DNA of 64,000 bases from Novosphingobium sp. SG919 (GTDB taxonomy: Bacteria; Pseudomonadota; Alphaproteobacteria; Sphingomonadales; Sphingomonadaceae): the NCBI RefSeq assembly GCF_012932495.1, contig NZ_JABCNG010000005.1, positions 310,001 to 374,000 of the forward strand. Reading direction: 5' to 3'. Both the position numbers and the translations under genes were made by a program. Under the pieces are notes generated by a model that had not been told where the DNA came from, searched no databases, and worked only from the letters and a program-made list of their open reading frames with translations. Every line of letters starts with the position of its first letter. The first letter of the stretch is position 1. Shown here piece after piece: positions 43,190 through 51,040 of this stretch.

Positions 43190-44310
43190 GGTCGACGTGG
43201 GTTCGACTTCTGCGCTCCACCCTTAGCCAGCTGGCTGGCGACCGTCGCCTTCCGATAGGACTTCTTGGCGTTGAACATAAAGTATCGGCGTGTGATGACC
43301 GACAGGCGGGCGGCCTTCGCAGCCGCACCGGTCATCACTGCGTCGTCGTCGGTCGCACGCATGTCGAAGGCCGCGAGGTAAGCGAAGCGCGTGCCGAGCT
43401 CGTCCCTCGCGATGGCCGCCTGCTCGATCCCGTTGGTGACCGAGAGCGCGTTCGTCCGCTTCGCACAGGGGCTAGCCTTCGCGGCGTCGGCGTGGTGGTG
43501 TTTTTCGCGGAGGATTTTCAGCTCGAGCGCGCACGCCGGCTTCGGTTCGCCGGTGCCGACCTGATGAATGACGAAATCGACGACCGAGCCGGCCAGCTTG
43601 TATTCGCGAATGACAAGATCGTCATGAAAGTGCACGTCCAGCGCGATGGACAGCGCCTTCTGCATCAACTTCTCGGTGTCCTGGCATGGCACATGTAGGC
43701 CCGGGTCGTGCCAGAATTTGGGGTCGCTCCGAGGAATCATGGCGACCTTCTCGTGGAAAATGCGCAGCGCCTCGTCGATTGCGGCCTCGTCAATGTCGCT
43801 CGGCATCGGCATCGGCAGCTCCAGCGTGAGCGCCGCGTCCTCGCCAGCCATGCCGTTAGGATACCATACCATGCGCCTGCTGGCGGTCTCGATCCAGACT
43901 GTCGGCCTGTCGAGCATGCCACGGGCGTCGAGCCAGGCGTGAAGTGTCTCTGGATCGTCGCAGTCGACTTCCTCCGACGCGGCTTCGTTGAGGCCCGGGG
44001 AAACAAGGTGAACGCGACCGAATGGGTTGTGCTTCCTCGATCTGGTCAGGTGGTGGTGCCGCATCTTCGTCGCGCCGTTGACCAGCGGCACGTCGGATAT
44101 CAGGTAAGGCGAATGCACAAACGCACAGTTCGTCGCAGCGTCATCGCCACCGAGCCGCAAGGATAGGTAGCGGGCGACAGCGCGGATCATGCAGGCTGGA
44201 TCAAGGCTGTCCTCCGTCGGCACGTCTGCGATCTGCGTGCGGCTCACCTCGGCGAACAGGGCCTCGTCAAAATTGCCACCGAGGCCGCCGTCGTCTGTGT
44301 CGTCGGTCAC
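43186..44310 (-). CDS. PD-(D/E)XK nuclease, cassette B effector
   Basis: A 374-residue probable DNA endonuclease, last gene of the twin ABC three-component operon. The nuclease core is GSVVDFVIHQ (D245), then CALELKIL (E263, K265), with a preceding REYKL strand. It is a clear paralogue of the protein at 47,074: both share a helix before the core (AAIDEALRIFHEK / RMKAALDTFYAE), the D...ELK core, and a C-terminal strand ending FDMRA. The start is a GTG at 44,310 that overlaps the middle protein's stop (GTGA). It converges on the methyltransferase. The fold call is from motif and order, not a search. Confidence 0.75.
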   Translation of the reverse strand: MTDDTDDGGLGGNFDEALFAEVSRTQIADVPTEDSLDPACMIRAVARYLSLRLGGDDAATNCAFVHSPYLISDVPLVNGATKMRHHHLTRSRKHNPFGRVHLVSPGLNEAASEEVDCDDPETLHAWLDARGMLDRPTVWIETASRRMVWYPNGMAGEDAALTLELPMPMPSDIDEAAIDEALRIFHEKVAMIPRSDPKFWHDPGLHVPCQDTEKLMQKALSIALDVHFHDDLVIREYKLAGSVVDFVIHQVGTGEPKPACALELKILREKHHHADAAKASPCAKRTNALSVTNGIEQAAIARDELGTRFAYLAAFDMRATDDDAVMTGAAAKAARLSVITRRYFMFNAKKSYRKATVASQLAKGGAQKSNPRRP

Positions 44311-44966
44311 GACGCGCGGACCTTCGCAGCGCGGCGTGCGAGATAGCGCAGATAGACATGCATGCGCCGGCGTGGGTCCACCGTGATGCCGCCGAGATGG
44401 GTCTCGAGTGTTGCGCTGGCGCGCTGGGTGTAGTTCCGATTCCTCCACTCGGCGAAGTCGATGACCGTCTCGCTCTCACCCAGATCGCCGTCGACTGTGT
44501 TCGCGTAGGTCGCGTCCTGATCCACCACCGCTCCACGCAGTGTTGGCGCCAGCGATGCGAAGGCTGTGAGCAGTTCGCAGTGAAAACGGTGGACGCGTGC
44601 AAGGCTGCCAACCGCCAACGACCGGTCGAGAAACGACCGCGCGAGCGGACCTAGGCCGTAATGGGCGACGAACCATTTGCCTCGGTCACTAACGGGGCCG
44701 ACCGAGACGATATCGGCCAACCCCATGAGCGACAGGCGGTCGAGGTCCCATTGCAATTCGGGTGAATACGGCCCGCGCTTCCACCGCGTCACGAGGCCGG
44801 TCTCGACCGTAAGACCATATGTCGGTGCGAGCACATTCGCGAGAAACGCGAGGTCGTGGATCGTTGCTTGGGAGAGCGGCGTCAGGCCGGCGCGCGCCGC
44901 GCCGTCAAGCAGCGTCATCAGCCATGCCCGTGCCCAGTAGTCTGCCTCGTTCGGGGCGTCACTCAA
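44307..44966 (-). CDS. ABC three-component middle protein, cassette B
   Basis: A 219-residue small protein between ATPase and nuclease, the position of the middle component in ABC-3C/Lamassu systems. The N-terminal region (ATIHDLAFLANVLAPTYGLT, then GPYSPELQWDLDRLSLMGL) looks like a winged helix. It is paralogous to the protein at 48,155 in both halves: FLANVLAPTYGL matches FFTEVLAPVWGL, and the C-terminal IDFAEWRNRNYTQRASATLE matches IKFADGRDGRTARNYSADAA. The start is a TTG at 44,966 overlapping the ATPase stop (TTGA). It probably links ATPase state to the nuclease. Confidence 0.7.
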   Translation of the reverse strand: MSDAPNEADYWARAWLMTLLDGAARAGLTPLSQATIHDLAFLANVLAPTYGLTVETGLVTRWKRGPYSPELQWDLDRLSLMGLADIVSVGPVSDRGKWFVAHYGLGPLARSFLDRSLAVGSLARVHRFHCELLTAFASLAPTLRGAVVDQDATYANTVDGDLGESETVIDFAEWRNRNYTQRASATLETHLGGITVDPRRRMHVYLRYLARRAAKVRAS

Positions 44967-47077
44967 CCGGCGGCCCTCCGTCTAGTTCTCCCGCCTCTTG
45001 CGCTGGGCGGATGGCTCCATTCGGGATCGAGCGCCCGCCGGTAGCGTAGCAGGTAACCCTGTCTGTTCTCGATGACCGCACGGTTCTCCGCCGCGACCTC
45101 GAGGAGATTTAGGATGCGGTCTTGGCGCTCGTCTAGCGGCACGGCGTCGCTGCTGCCGGGCGGCTGCGCCTTGTGGCGGCGGTCTGCCCACCACTCGGCG
45201 TATTCCTCTTCCGAGGCTAGCCCGAACAGGGCCGGTATCATGTCCTCCTTGTTGAGGTTCGAGCTGGCGATAAGCCTGTTGCCGATCGCACCGCCGCTAG
45301 CCGCGAACCGCGCCAGCAGTCGGCCCGCGCGCGCGATGAAGATGGAATCGAGGCTGGCCTCAGGTGTCTCGATCACCATCATCGATGGGCGCCGGCCCAT
45401 CGTGGCTTGCATAATCGCGAGCCTGAAGGCGAGATCGATGAACTCCTTCTGGGATTCCGACACTTCGGCGCTGGCGCGGCGCGGCTGAGGCTGCGACTTG
45501 AACACACCCGAGGTCAGTTTGACGGTGAAGCGCGGCATCTTGAACGTGCCGGTTTCGTCACCGAACTTGCGATCGTCCTGCACTACAGTGATTTCGCACT
45601 CTTCGGCTAGGAATGCGGCCGCGTTCCACTTGAACTGCGATTTGATTTTCTCCGCCACGGCCATGACGGCCTTCTTGCCGATAGCCAACTGCTCGCGAAG
45701 CGTCACCTCCTCCAGCTCGCGCTGGCGGGCCAGCGCGTTTTGCTTGCGGCGCAGGTCGTCGACAATCTTCCGCAATGCCTCGATCTCCTCATCCGGTGGC
45801 GGAAGCGACTGTCCGAGAAGTTCGAGTTCCCGCTCGATGTCGATCCGCTCGGCGTCTGCGGTCAATTGTTCCTCGTATAGTTCGTAATACCGGTCGCGTG
45901 CGGCCTGCAGCGAGGTTTCCAGCTTCTGGCGTTCGTCATCGGCCTCGGCGCGTTCTTCTTCGAGCTCTGCCAAGCGGCGGGCCTCGGCAGAAGTGGACTT
46001 CGCTGGCCTGACGTCGTGCTTGGCGGGCGGCGCATCGCACAGCGGACAGGTCCCGTCTGCGACGCACCGCTCGAGCCGGGCGGATGCGCTGGCATCGACG
46101 TTGCCGCAGACAAGGCATCCGGCACCCGCCTCGAGCGTCACCAGGACGTAGCGGCCAACCTCGCCAATCTTGGGATAGAGGCTAGAGAAGAAGCGCTGCC
46201 GCAGGTCGTGGTGGGCACGTCGGATTTCCTCGTGCCGCAGCTTGGCCCGTTCGACGGATGACCGGACCTTCACACGTTCGGCATCGGCCAGGGCTAGGTT
46301 CTCCGCAATTGATTCGACCCGCTCGCGAGCCGCGCGAGCGCGGGTCCTCGTACTGTTGTATTGGGACACGGCCGCGGCTTCGGCCGCCGACGCGGTCTCG
46401 GCCTCCTCAAGAGCAGCGATCTGCCTGTTCAAATACACGCGTTGGTTGCGATACTGAGAATCCATGCTTTGGATTCTGTTGGCCAACTCGGCAACGCGCG
46501 CGGCAGTTTCCGCCGGGTAGACTAGCGCCCGCAAAACCTCGTCCTGCGCTGAGCGGTCCCAGAGAAGCGGTCGACGATCCTCCAGATAGAAGATCAGCAA
46601 TCGCAGCACGAGGTGGAAATCGAACTCGCTGGCAAGCCCTGACGCTGAAAGGATCGCCGTCGTGTATTCCTCCTCGGTTGCGCGAACCTGTTTGCCATCA
46701 ACTGAAAGCTCGACGATCTTCAGGTCGCGTAGCTGCCGGACGACGACGATCCTGGTGCCGCCGATCGAAAGCTCGACTCGTGCGGTTGCCGCTACAGCAC
46801 CGTCGAGCACGCGCGACCGGAAGTAGCTGGTGTCGCGCATTTTCCTAAGCGTCCGATCAAGGTTACCGAGTGGGCCCTCATCGATGCGCCAGTCCTTTGG
46901 CCCCGCCAGCGAGCGGAAGAGGATGTTAAGCAGGGTCGTCTTCCCTAGACCGTTGACGCCAGCGATCACGCCGACACCCTTCTTGACCGTCCAGTCGATG
47001 CCCTCGCCCTTTTTGCCCGGGTATAAGCCGTAGTCGCTGACTTGAATGCGCCTGATGATCGGGAGATGGACGGTCAT
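44963..47077 (-). CDS. Zinc-hook SMC/Rad50-like ABC ATPase, cassette B
   Basis: A 704-residue ATPase with split head domains. Walker A is GVNGLGKTT (40-48). Two coiled-coil arms (about 195-295 and 355-470) flank a cysteine hook with C321, C324, C338, C344 and C347 (CLVC ... CPLC). The signature region reads VSESQKEFIDLAFRLAIM, and Walker B reads MMVIETPEASLD, where the usual Asp is Glu and the catalytic Glu is Thr. The ATG at 47,077 overlaps the preceding nuclease stop (ATGA). The N-terminus aligns residue for residue with the paralogue at 48,820 through LYPG. It resembles LmuB and ABC-3C ATPases, likely DNA-end or structure sensors. Confidence 0.8.
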   Translation of the reverse strand: MTVHLPIIRRIQVSDYGLYPGKKGEGIDWTVKKGVGVIAGVNGLGKTTLLNILFRSLAGPKDWRIDEGPLGNLDRTLRKMRDTSYFRSRVLDGAVAATARVELSIGGTRIVVVRQLRDLKIVELSVDGKQVRATEEEYTTAILSASGLASEFDFHLVLRLLIFYLEDRRPLLWDRSAQDEVLRALVYPAETAARVAELANRIQSMDSQYRNQRVYLNRQIAALEEAETASAAEAAAVSQYNSTRTRARAARERVESIAENLALADAERVKVRSSVERAKLRHEEIRRAHHDLRQRFFSSLYPKIGEVGRYVLVTLEAGAGCLVCGNVDASASARLERCVADGTCPLCDAPPAKHDVRPAKSTSAEARRLAELEEERAEADDERQKLETSLQAARDRYYELYEEQLTADAERIDIERELELLGQSLPPPDEEIEALRKIVDDLRRKQNALARQRELEEVTLREQLAIGKKAVMAVAEKIKSQFKWNAAAFLAEECEITVVQDDRKFGDETGTFKMPRFTVKLTSGVFKSQPQPRRASAEVSESQKEFIDLAFRLAIMQATMGRRPSMMVIETPEASLDSIFIARAGRLLARFAASGGAIGNRLIASSNLNKEDMIPALFGLASEEEYAEWWADRRHKAQPPGSSDAVPLDERQDRILNLLEVAAENRAVIENRQGYLLRYRRALDPEWSHPPSARGGRTRRRAAG

Positions 47078-48162
47078 TCCACGGCCGCCTGCGACCGGTA
47101 GCGCACATGCCGACCTTCCTCGGAGGACCTAAGCAGCTTCCATCGCCAAAGATCGATACGTTCGGTGACCGCCCGATCCTGCACGTCGGCGAAGCAGGCG
47201 GCGTCGGTGAAATCGGCGGCTCGCATGTCGAATAGACACAGTGCGGCATGGAGGCTCTTCTCTGCACGGCTATAGGCCAGCGCCTGGATGTAGCCCTTCT
47301 CGATTTGCTCAGCATGGTCGGTACTCGACGGATTGTCGTTCGAAGTGCGGTCGGCCAGTGCCTTCAGCTCGAGCACATAGTCGCAACGGCGGCCCGGCAG
47401 TCCTGAGCGCGTCGGCTCAGGCATGTAGACCGAGATATCGACGATGCCGTCCTCGTTCACGGCCTGGGACCGGCTGTCATGCCGTGGGAATAGGCGCTTG
47501 AGCTGCGGAAGCAGCCTGCCTTCGATGATTTCCTCCGGCCTTTCGCTCGGAACGCCCTTCGATGCCTTCCGCCACGGGGATGTCGCGTGGCCCGCCTTCG
47601 CTATCATCGGCGTCCTCAAATTTTCGGCGTAGAATGTGTCGAGTGCCGCCTTCATGCGCTCCGGGTTGATCGGCCGATCCGTGATCTCGATCTCGTATTT
47701 GACGCCTGGTTGGTTGCAGCCATCGGGAAACAGCGACAGACGCGGCTCACCTGGTGTTCGCAGGTCGAGCGTGACCGCAGGCAGGTCGCCAAGCCCAGCC
47801 GTGATAACCGCCGCAAAGGTGTCGCCATCGTCGATGAAATCGATGTCGAGCTCGTGCGTCTCGGCGAGCCGGGCGTTCATCATCCAGACCCGCGCGCCGA
47901 TGGGATCGTTGCCGTTGCTGAAGAGCGGCTTTGGCTTCGAGGTGCAGCCGCAGCTGCCGACGCGCTGCCTCACCTGCTCGCCGAGCAAGAACATGGCGAA
48001 CGGACCTGCGTCCCCGCGTTGGATGCGTGAGAGGACCAGCGCGGCGAGCTTACGAAGGAAGCGTCCAATCCGATCGGCGCCGGCTTCGAACGGCATGCCT
48101 TCGTCGTCGAATAGCGCCTGGATCTCAGCCTCTGGCACCCCGCCTACATATGTTTCAGGCAC
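47074..48162 (-). CDS. PD-(D/E)XK nuclease, cassette A effector
   Basis: A 362-residue probable endonuclease and paralogue of the cassette B effector. The core is EDGIVDISVYMPEP (D242), CDYVLELKAL (E265, K267), and a later QIEKGYIQALAYSR helix. The N-terminal 100 residues carry a helical region and a short CGC motif (71-73). The start is a GTG at 48,162 that overlaps the middle protein's stop by 8 bp. Its own stop overlaps the ATPase B start by 4 bp, so the two cassettes are translated as one chain. The target could be invading plasmid or phage DNA. Confidence 0.75.
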   Translation of the reverse strand: MPETYVGGVPEAEIQALFDDEGMPFEAGADRIGRFLRKLAALVLSRIQRGDAGPFAMFLLGEQVRQRVGSCGCTSKPKPLFSNGNDPIGARVWMMNARLAETHELDIDFIDDGDTFAAVITAGLGDLPAVTLDLRTPGEPRLSLFPDGCNQPGVKYEIEITDRPINPERMKAALDTFYAENLRTPMIAKAGHATSPWRKASKGVPSERPEEIIEGRLLPQLKRLFPRHDSRSQAVNEDGIVDISVYMPEPTRSGLPGRRCDYVLELKALADRTSNDNPSSTDHAEQIEKGYIQALAYSRAEKSLHAALCLFDMRAADFTDAACFADVQDRAVTERIDLWRWKLLRSSEEGRHVRYRSQAAVE

Positions 48163-48823
48163 TGGCCCTCCGACGCATTAGGCTCATGTAGAGCGAAGTC
48201 TGTTCGGCGGGACTCAGGTTGACGTCATTGGGCGCAAACCGCTGGAAGCGCCGTGCGGCGTCCGCCGAATAGTTTCGTGCGGTGCGACCATCGCGGCCGT
48301 CGGCGAACTTGATCAGGCGGTTCTCGTCGTAGCCGGCAGCCGACCACAGCGCATCGACGAGGGCAGCATCGTCACGTCGATCCGGTGGGATGTCGGCGAA
48401 GCTGAAGGCCAGCTGCTCGAGAAACTTGGCCACTGTCGGATCCTCATCGGGCATGCCGTCGAGCAGAGCAATGACCGGTGCCGCAGCCTGCGCGCGGATG
48501 GCGAACGCGACGTCGAGTCGCCAGCGTCCGCCGCAATCGTCGCCGGTGAGCCTCGCTACCCGGACCAGGCCCAGCCCAACGAGGCGGCCGAGGGCGGACT
48601 GTAGCATCGGATAGTGGGGGCCGCCTTCTTCCTTAAGTATGTCGCCGGTGGGAGAATCGAGACCCCAGACGGGTGCCAAGACCTCTGTGAAGAAGGCGAA
48701 GGCGTGGAAGTCTTGGACGCCGACCTCCTCAACGCCGGCCGCGGAAAGTGCCGACAGCATCCGCAGTACACGGACCTGCGCCCGCGTCTCGGCAGTGCGG
48801 TCGAGGTCGTGCGTTTCGGTCAT
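48155..48823 (-). CDS. ABC three-component middle protein, cassette A
   Basis: A 222-residue middle component. The winged-helix-like region is VQDFHAFAFFTEVLAPVWGL followed by GPHYPMLQSALGRLVGLGLV; the C-terminal ARNYSADAARRFQRFAPNDV is shared with its cassette B paralogue. The ATG at 48,823 overlaps the ATPase A stop (ATGA); the frame remains open upstream to 49,000 but only as antisense-like sequence within the ATPase gene. Similar small proteins are LmuC in Lamassu and the MC proteins of ABC-3C systems. Confidence 0.7.
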   Translation of the reverse strand: MTETHDLDRTAETRAQVRVLRMLSALSAAGVEEVGVQDFHAFAFFTEVLAPVWGLDSPTGDILKEEGGPHYPMLQSALGRLVGLGLVRVARLTGDDCGGRWRLDVAFAIRAQAAAPVIALLDGMPDEDPTVAKFLEQLAFSFADIPPDRRDDAALVDALWSAAGYDENRLIKFADGRDGRTARNYSADAARRFQRFAPNDVNLSPAEQTSLYMSLMRRRASA

Positions 48824-50823
48824 GGCGCAACCCGATAGAGAACTGCGTTCACCTTCGCTTCGTAGTCGGGCCGCAGCGCCTCGAGGGCGGCGGTCGGATG
48901 CGCGATGTCGAGAAGGTTGACAGTGCGGGCGTCCCTGTCCGGCCTTGTAGGATGGTCGAGGAAGTAGTGCGGGATGAACCCGCCGTCGACGATGTTGCAC
49001 GCGACGATGATTTGGCGGTTCCTGGGACCGCCATCGGCTGCGGCGTAGTGCGACAGCATTACCCCAGCGCGGTCGGCGAAAACGACGTCGACCGAGCCCT
49101 CTGGGCCATCGATGACGATCGAGCAGTTCTCCGCGCCGAGCGCTTCCATGAACGCCATACGGAATGCGATGTCGAGATACTCACGCTGGGAAAGCGACGC
49201 CTGTTCGTATGTGCGTCGCACGAATGCGCTTCCGCTGACGCCGCTCGTGAGGTCGACCTCGAACGCCGGGAACTGGAACTTCAGCGCGTCGCGGTGTTGG
49301 GCGATCTTCTCGGCACGTGGGGCGTAGACAAGTCGCACCCGCTCGATGAAAAAGTCTTTCGCTCTGCGGTTGAATATCTCCTGGATGCGCTCCCGGAATC
49401 CGACAACAGCGTTGCGCAACTGGTCGAGCAGTTCGTCGACCTGCCGCTCGGCGATCTCGCGGTCCTGCTCAAAGCCTTCCGCGCCGAGCCGCAGGCGGTC
49501 AATCTCAGATTCAACGCGAGCGAGCGCCGTCCTGTCCTCGGCGGGCAGCTGGGCTCGGAGCACCCGCCGATGTCGCTTGAACCCGTCAACGTCGCGGCGC
49601 ACCTCTTCGAGCGAACTTTTGATGGCGTCGACGCGCTTGCTCGCCTCGTCGAACCTCAATCTCGCCTCGGCGGCGACCTCGCGTTGGCGCTCGAGCTCCT
49701 CGAATGCCATCTCGGCCTGTTGCGCAAGCGCGGCGCTGGTCGTGACGACGTTTTCGTCATTCCGGGGCGACCCACACATCATACAGCGGTGCTCGAGTTG
49801 CCTAGCGGACAGTTCAGCCGCAAGTTCGGTCAAGCCGTCACCACCGCATACCTCGCAATGTCCGTCGCGCATCAGGCCGAGAAGGACGTAGCTGATATCG
49901 TTCGACACGTTGCCGAGTGCGTGCCGCACGGCAAGGTATTTGAGATGGTCGTAGCGCGAAGCCTCTGAATCGGCCTTGCTGTCCTCGGTCCAGACGAGTG
50001 CCTTGGCGTCGGCGGCGTGCTCCGACGCGGTGTCGAACTCCTCGACGAGTGAAGCTTCGCGGGCCTCGGCGGCATCGATCCGGATCTGGATCGCGTTCAG
50101 CGCGGCATGGACGTCGTCGGCCTTCGCGAATGCCTTAACGTCCTTCTGGTACCGGCGCTCGAGCCGATAGAGTGCTGCGCGCAGGTTGCGTGCGGCGCTG
50201 TCCGAACTGATTATCTCGCGTTCGAGTTCGAGAAGCTGTCTGGCGTCATCGGCGTTCATCATTGTGGCGCGGAAGAGTTCATATTGCGCCTTCCAGTCCC
50301 AGATGAGCCGTTCACGGTTCTCAAGGAAGAACACCGACCGTTCGAGTATGCGCAGCAGGTTGGGGAAGGTATCGACGCCGGCGAGCGCCGCTGTCGTAGA
50401 CTGGTAGGTCGCGATGTCCTTCTGCGTTTCCTCCCCCTCGCCTTCGCTTACCGCGAACGACACAATGGCGAGATCGCGCAGCCGGCGCTCTATGATTGCC
50501 GTGGCGTCGCCGAACCGGACACGGAGCTTTGCCTTGGCATCCTGTGTCGAACCGGTTGCGCGCACGGCGAACATGCTCGGATCTCCGCTGAGCACCTCAC
50601 CTTGGCCCTTGCCGATGAAGCCCGGGGGCCGGAGACGGGTGGGACCGGCAATCATCTGCTTGAGGAGGATAAGGAGCGTACTCTTGCCGAGGCCATTCAC
50701 ACCTAGGACAAGATTCTCATCCGGCTGGAAATGGACATCCAGGCCGCCATGGCCATCCTTTCCCGGATACAGCGAGAATCCAGTGACGCTGATAGACTCG
50801 AAGACGGGGAAACGTATCGTCAC
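48820..50823 (-). CDS. Zinc-hook SMC/Rad50-like ABC ATPase, cassette A
   Basis: A 667-residue ATPase. Walker A is GVNGLGKST (41-49), coiled coils lie at about 195-290 and 370-475, and a zinc hook is formed by C323, C326, C347 and C350 (CEVC ... CMMC). The signature-like region is SLSQREYLDIAFRMAFM and Walker B is CSIVIDGPEGSVD. I choose the GTG at 50,823 over an ATG at 50,856, because from GTG both paralogues have exactly 21 residues up to LYPG; GGAAG lies upstream. It is the first gene of the six-gene chain. A 217-bp gap to the 721-residue gene could hold its own promoter. Confidence 0.8.
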   Translation of the reverse strand: MTIRFPVFESISVTGFSLYPGKDGHGGLDVHFQPDENLVLGVNGLGKSTLLILLKQMIAGPTRLRPPGFIGKGQGEVLSGDPSMFAVRATGSTQDAKAKLRVRFGDATAIIERRLRDLAIVSFAVSEGEGEETQKDIATYQSTTAALAGVDTFPNLLRILERSVFFLENRERLIWDWKAQYELFRATMMNADDARQLLELEREIISSDSAARNLRAALYRLERRYQKDVKAFAKADDVHAALNAIQIRIDAAEAREASLVEEFDTASEHAADAKALVWTEDSKADSEASRYDHLKYLAVRHALGNVSNDISYVLLGLMRDGHCEVCGGDGLTELAAELSARQLEHRCMMCGSPRNDENVVTTSAALAQQAEMAFEELERQREVAAEARLRFDEASKRVDAIKSSLEEVRRDVDGFKRHRRVLRAQLPAEDRTALARVESEIDRLRLGAEGFEQDREIAERQVDELLDQLRNAVVGFRERIQEIFNRRAKDFFIERVRLVYAPRAEKIAQHRDALKFQFPAFEVDLTSGVSGSAFVRRTYEQASLSQREYLDIAFRMAFMEALGAENCSIVIDGPEGSVDVVFADRAGVMLSHYAAADGGPRNRQIIVACNIVDGGFIPHYFLDHPTRPDRDARTVNLLDIAHPTAALEALRPDYEAKVNAVLYRVAP

Positions 50824-51040
50824 GCGGCGCTTCCCACGTTGCGTGCTGTCGGGCATTGGCCCACGAATCGCCTATCAGTCAATTGCACCCCCCTTTTCAA
50901 CAAACTGCCACAATATCGACGGAAATTGCAAGTGACGTGATTGCCGAACCTCTCGCCCGCGACCCATTCTTGCGCAACCTGTCCCGGCCAATGTGCTGTC
51001 AAAACTTCGCATGATATTGCCGTGACAGACCGGGGCAAGG

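Noticed and set aside
41891..44310. A simple type II restriction-modification pair
   Set aside because: Nuclease B is the last gene of the ABC operon and a paralogue of nuclease A, which has no methylase beside it. A functional link remains possible, but a plain two-gene system does not explain the layout.
43186..50823. Identity as Wadjet (JetABCD), BREX, DISARM or Septu
   Set aside because: No kleisin/MukE-like or topoisomerase-like JetD protein, no PglZ or BrxC, no DISARM helicase, and no HNH partner. The SMC-like ATPase, small protein and nuclease trio fits ABC-3C/Lamassu best.
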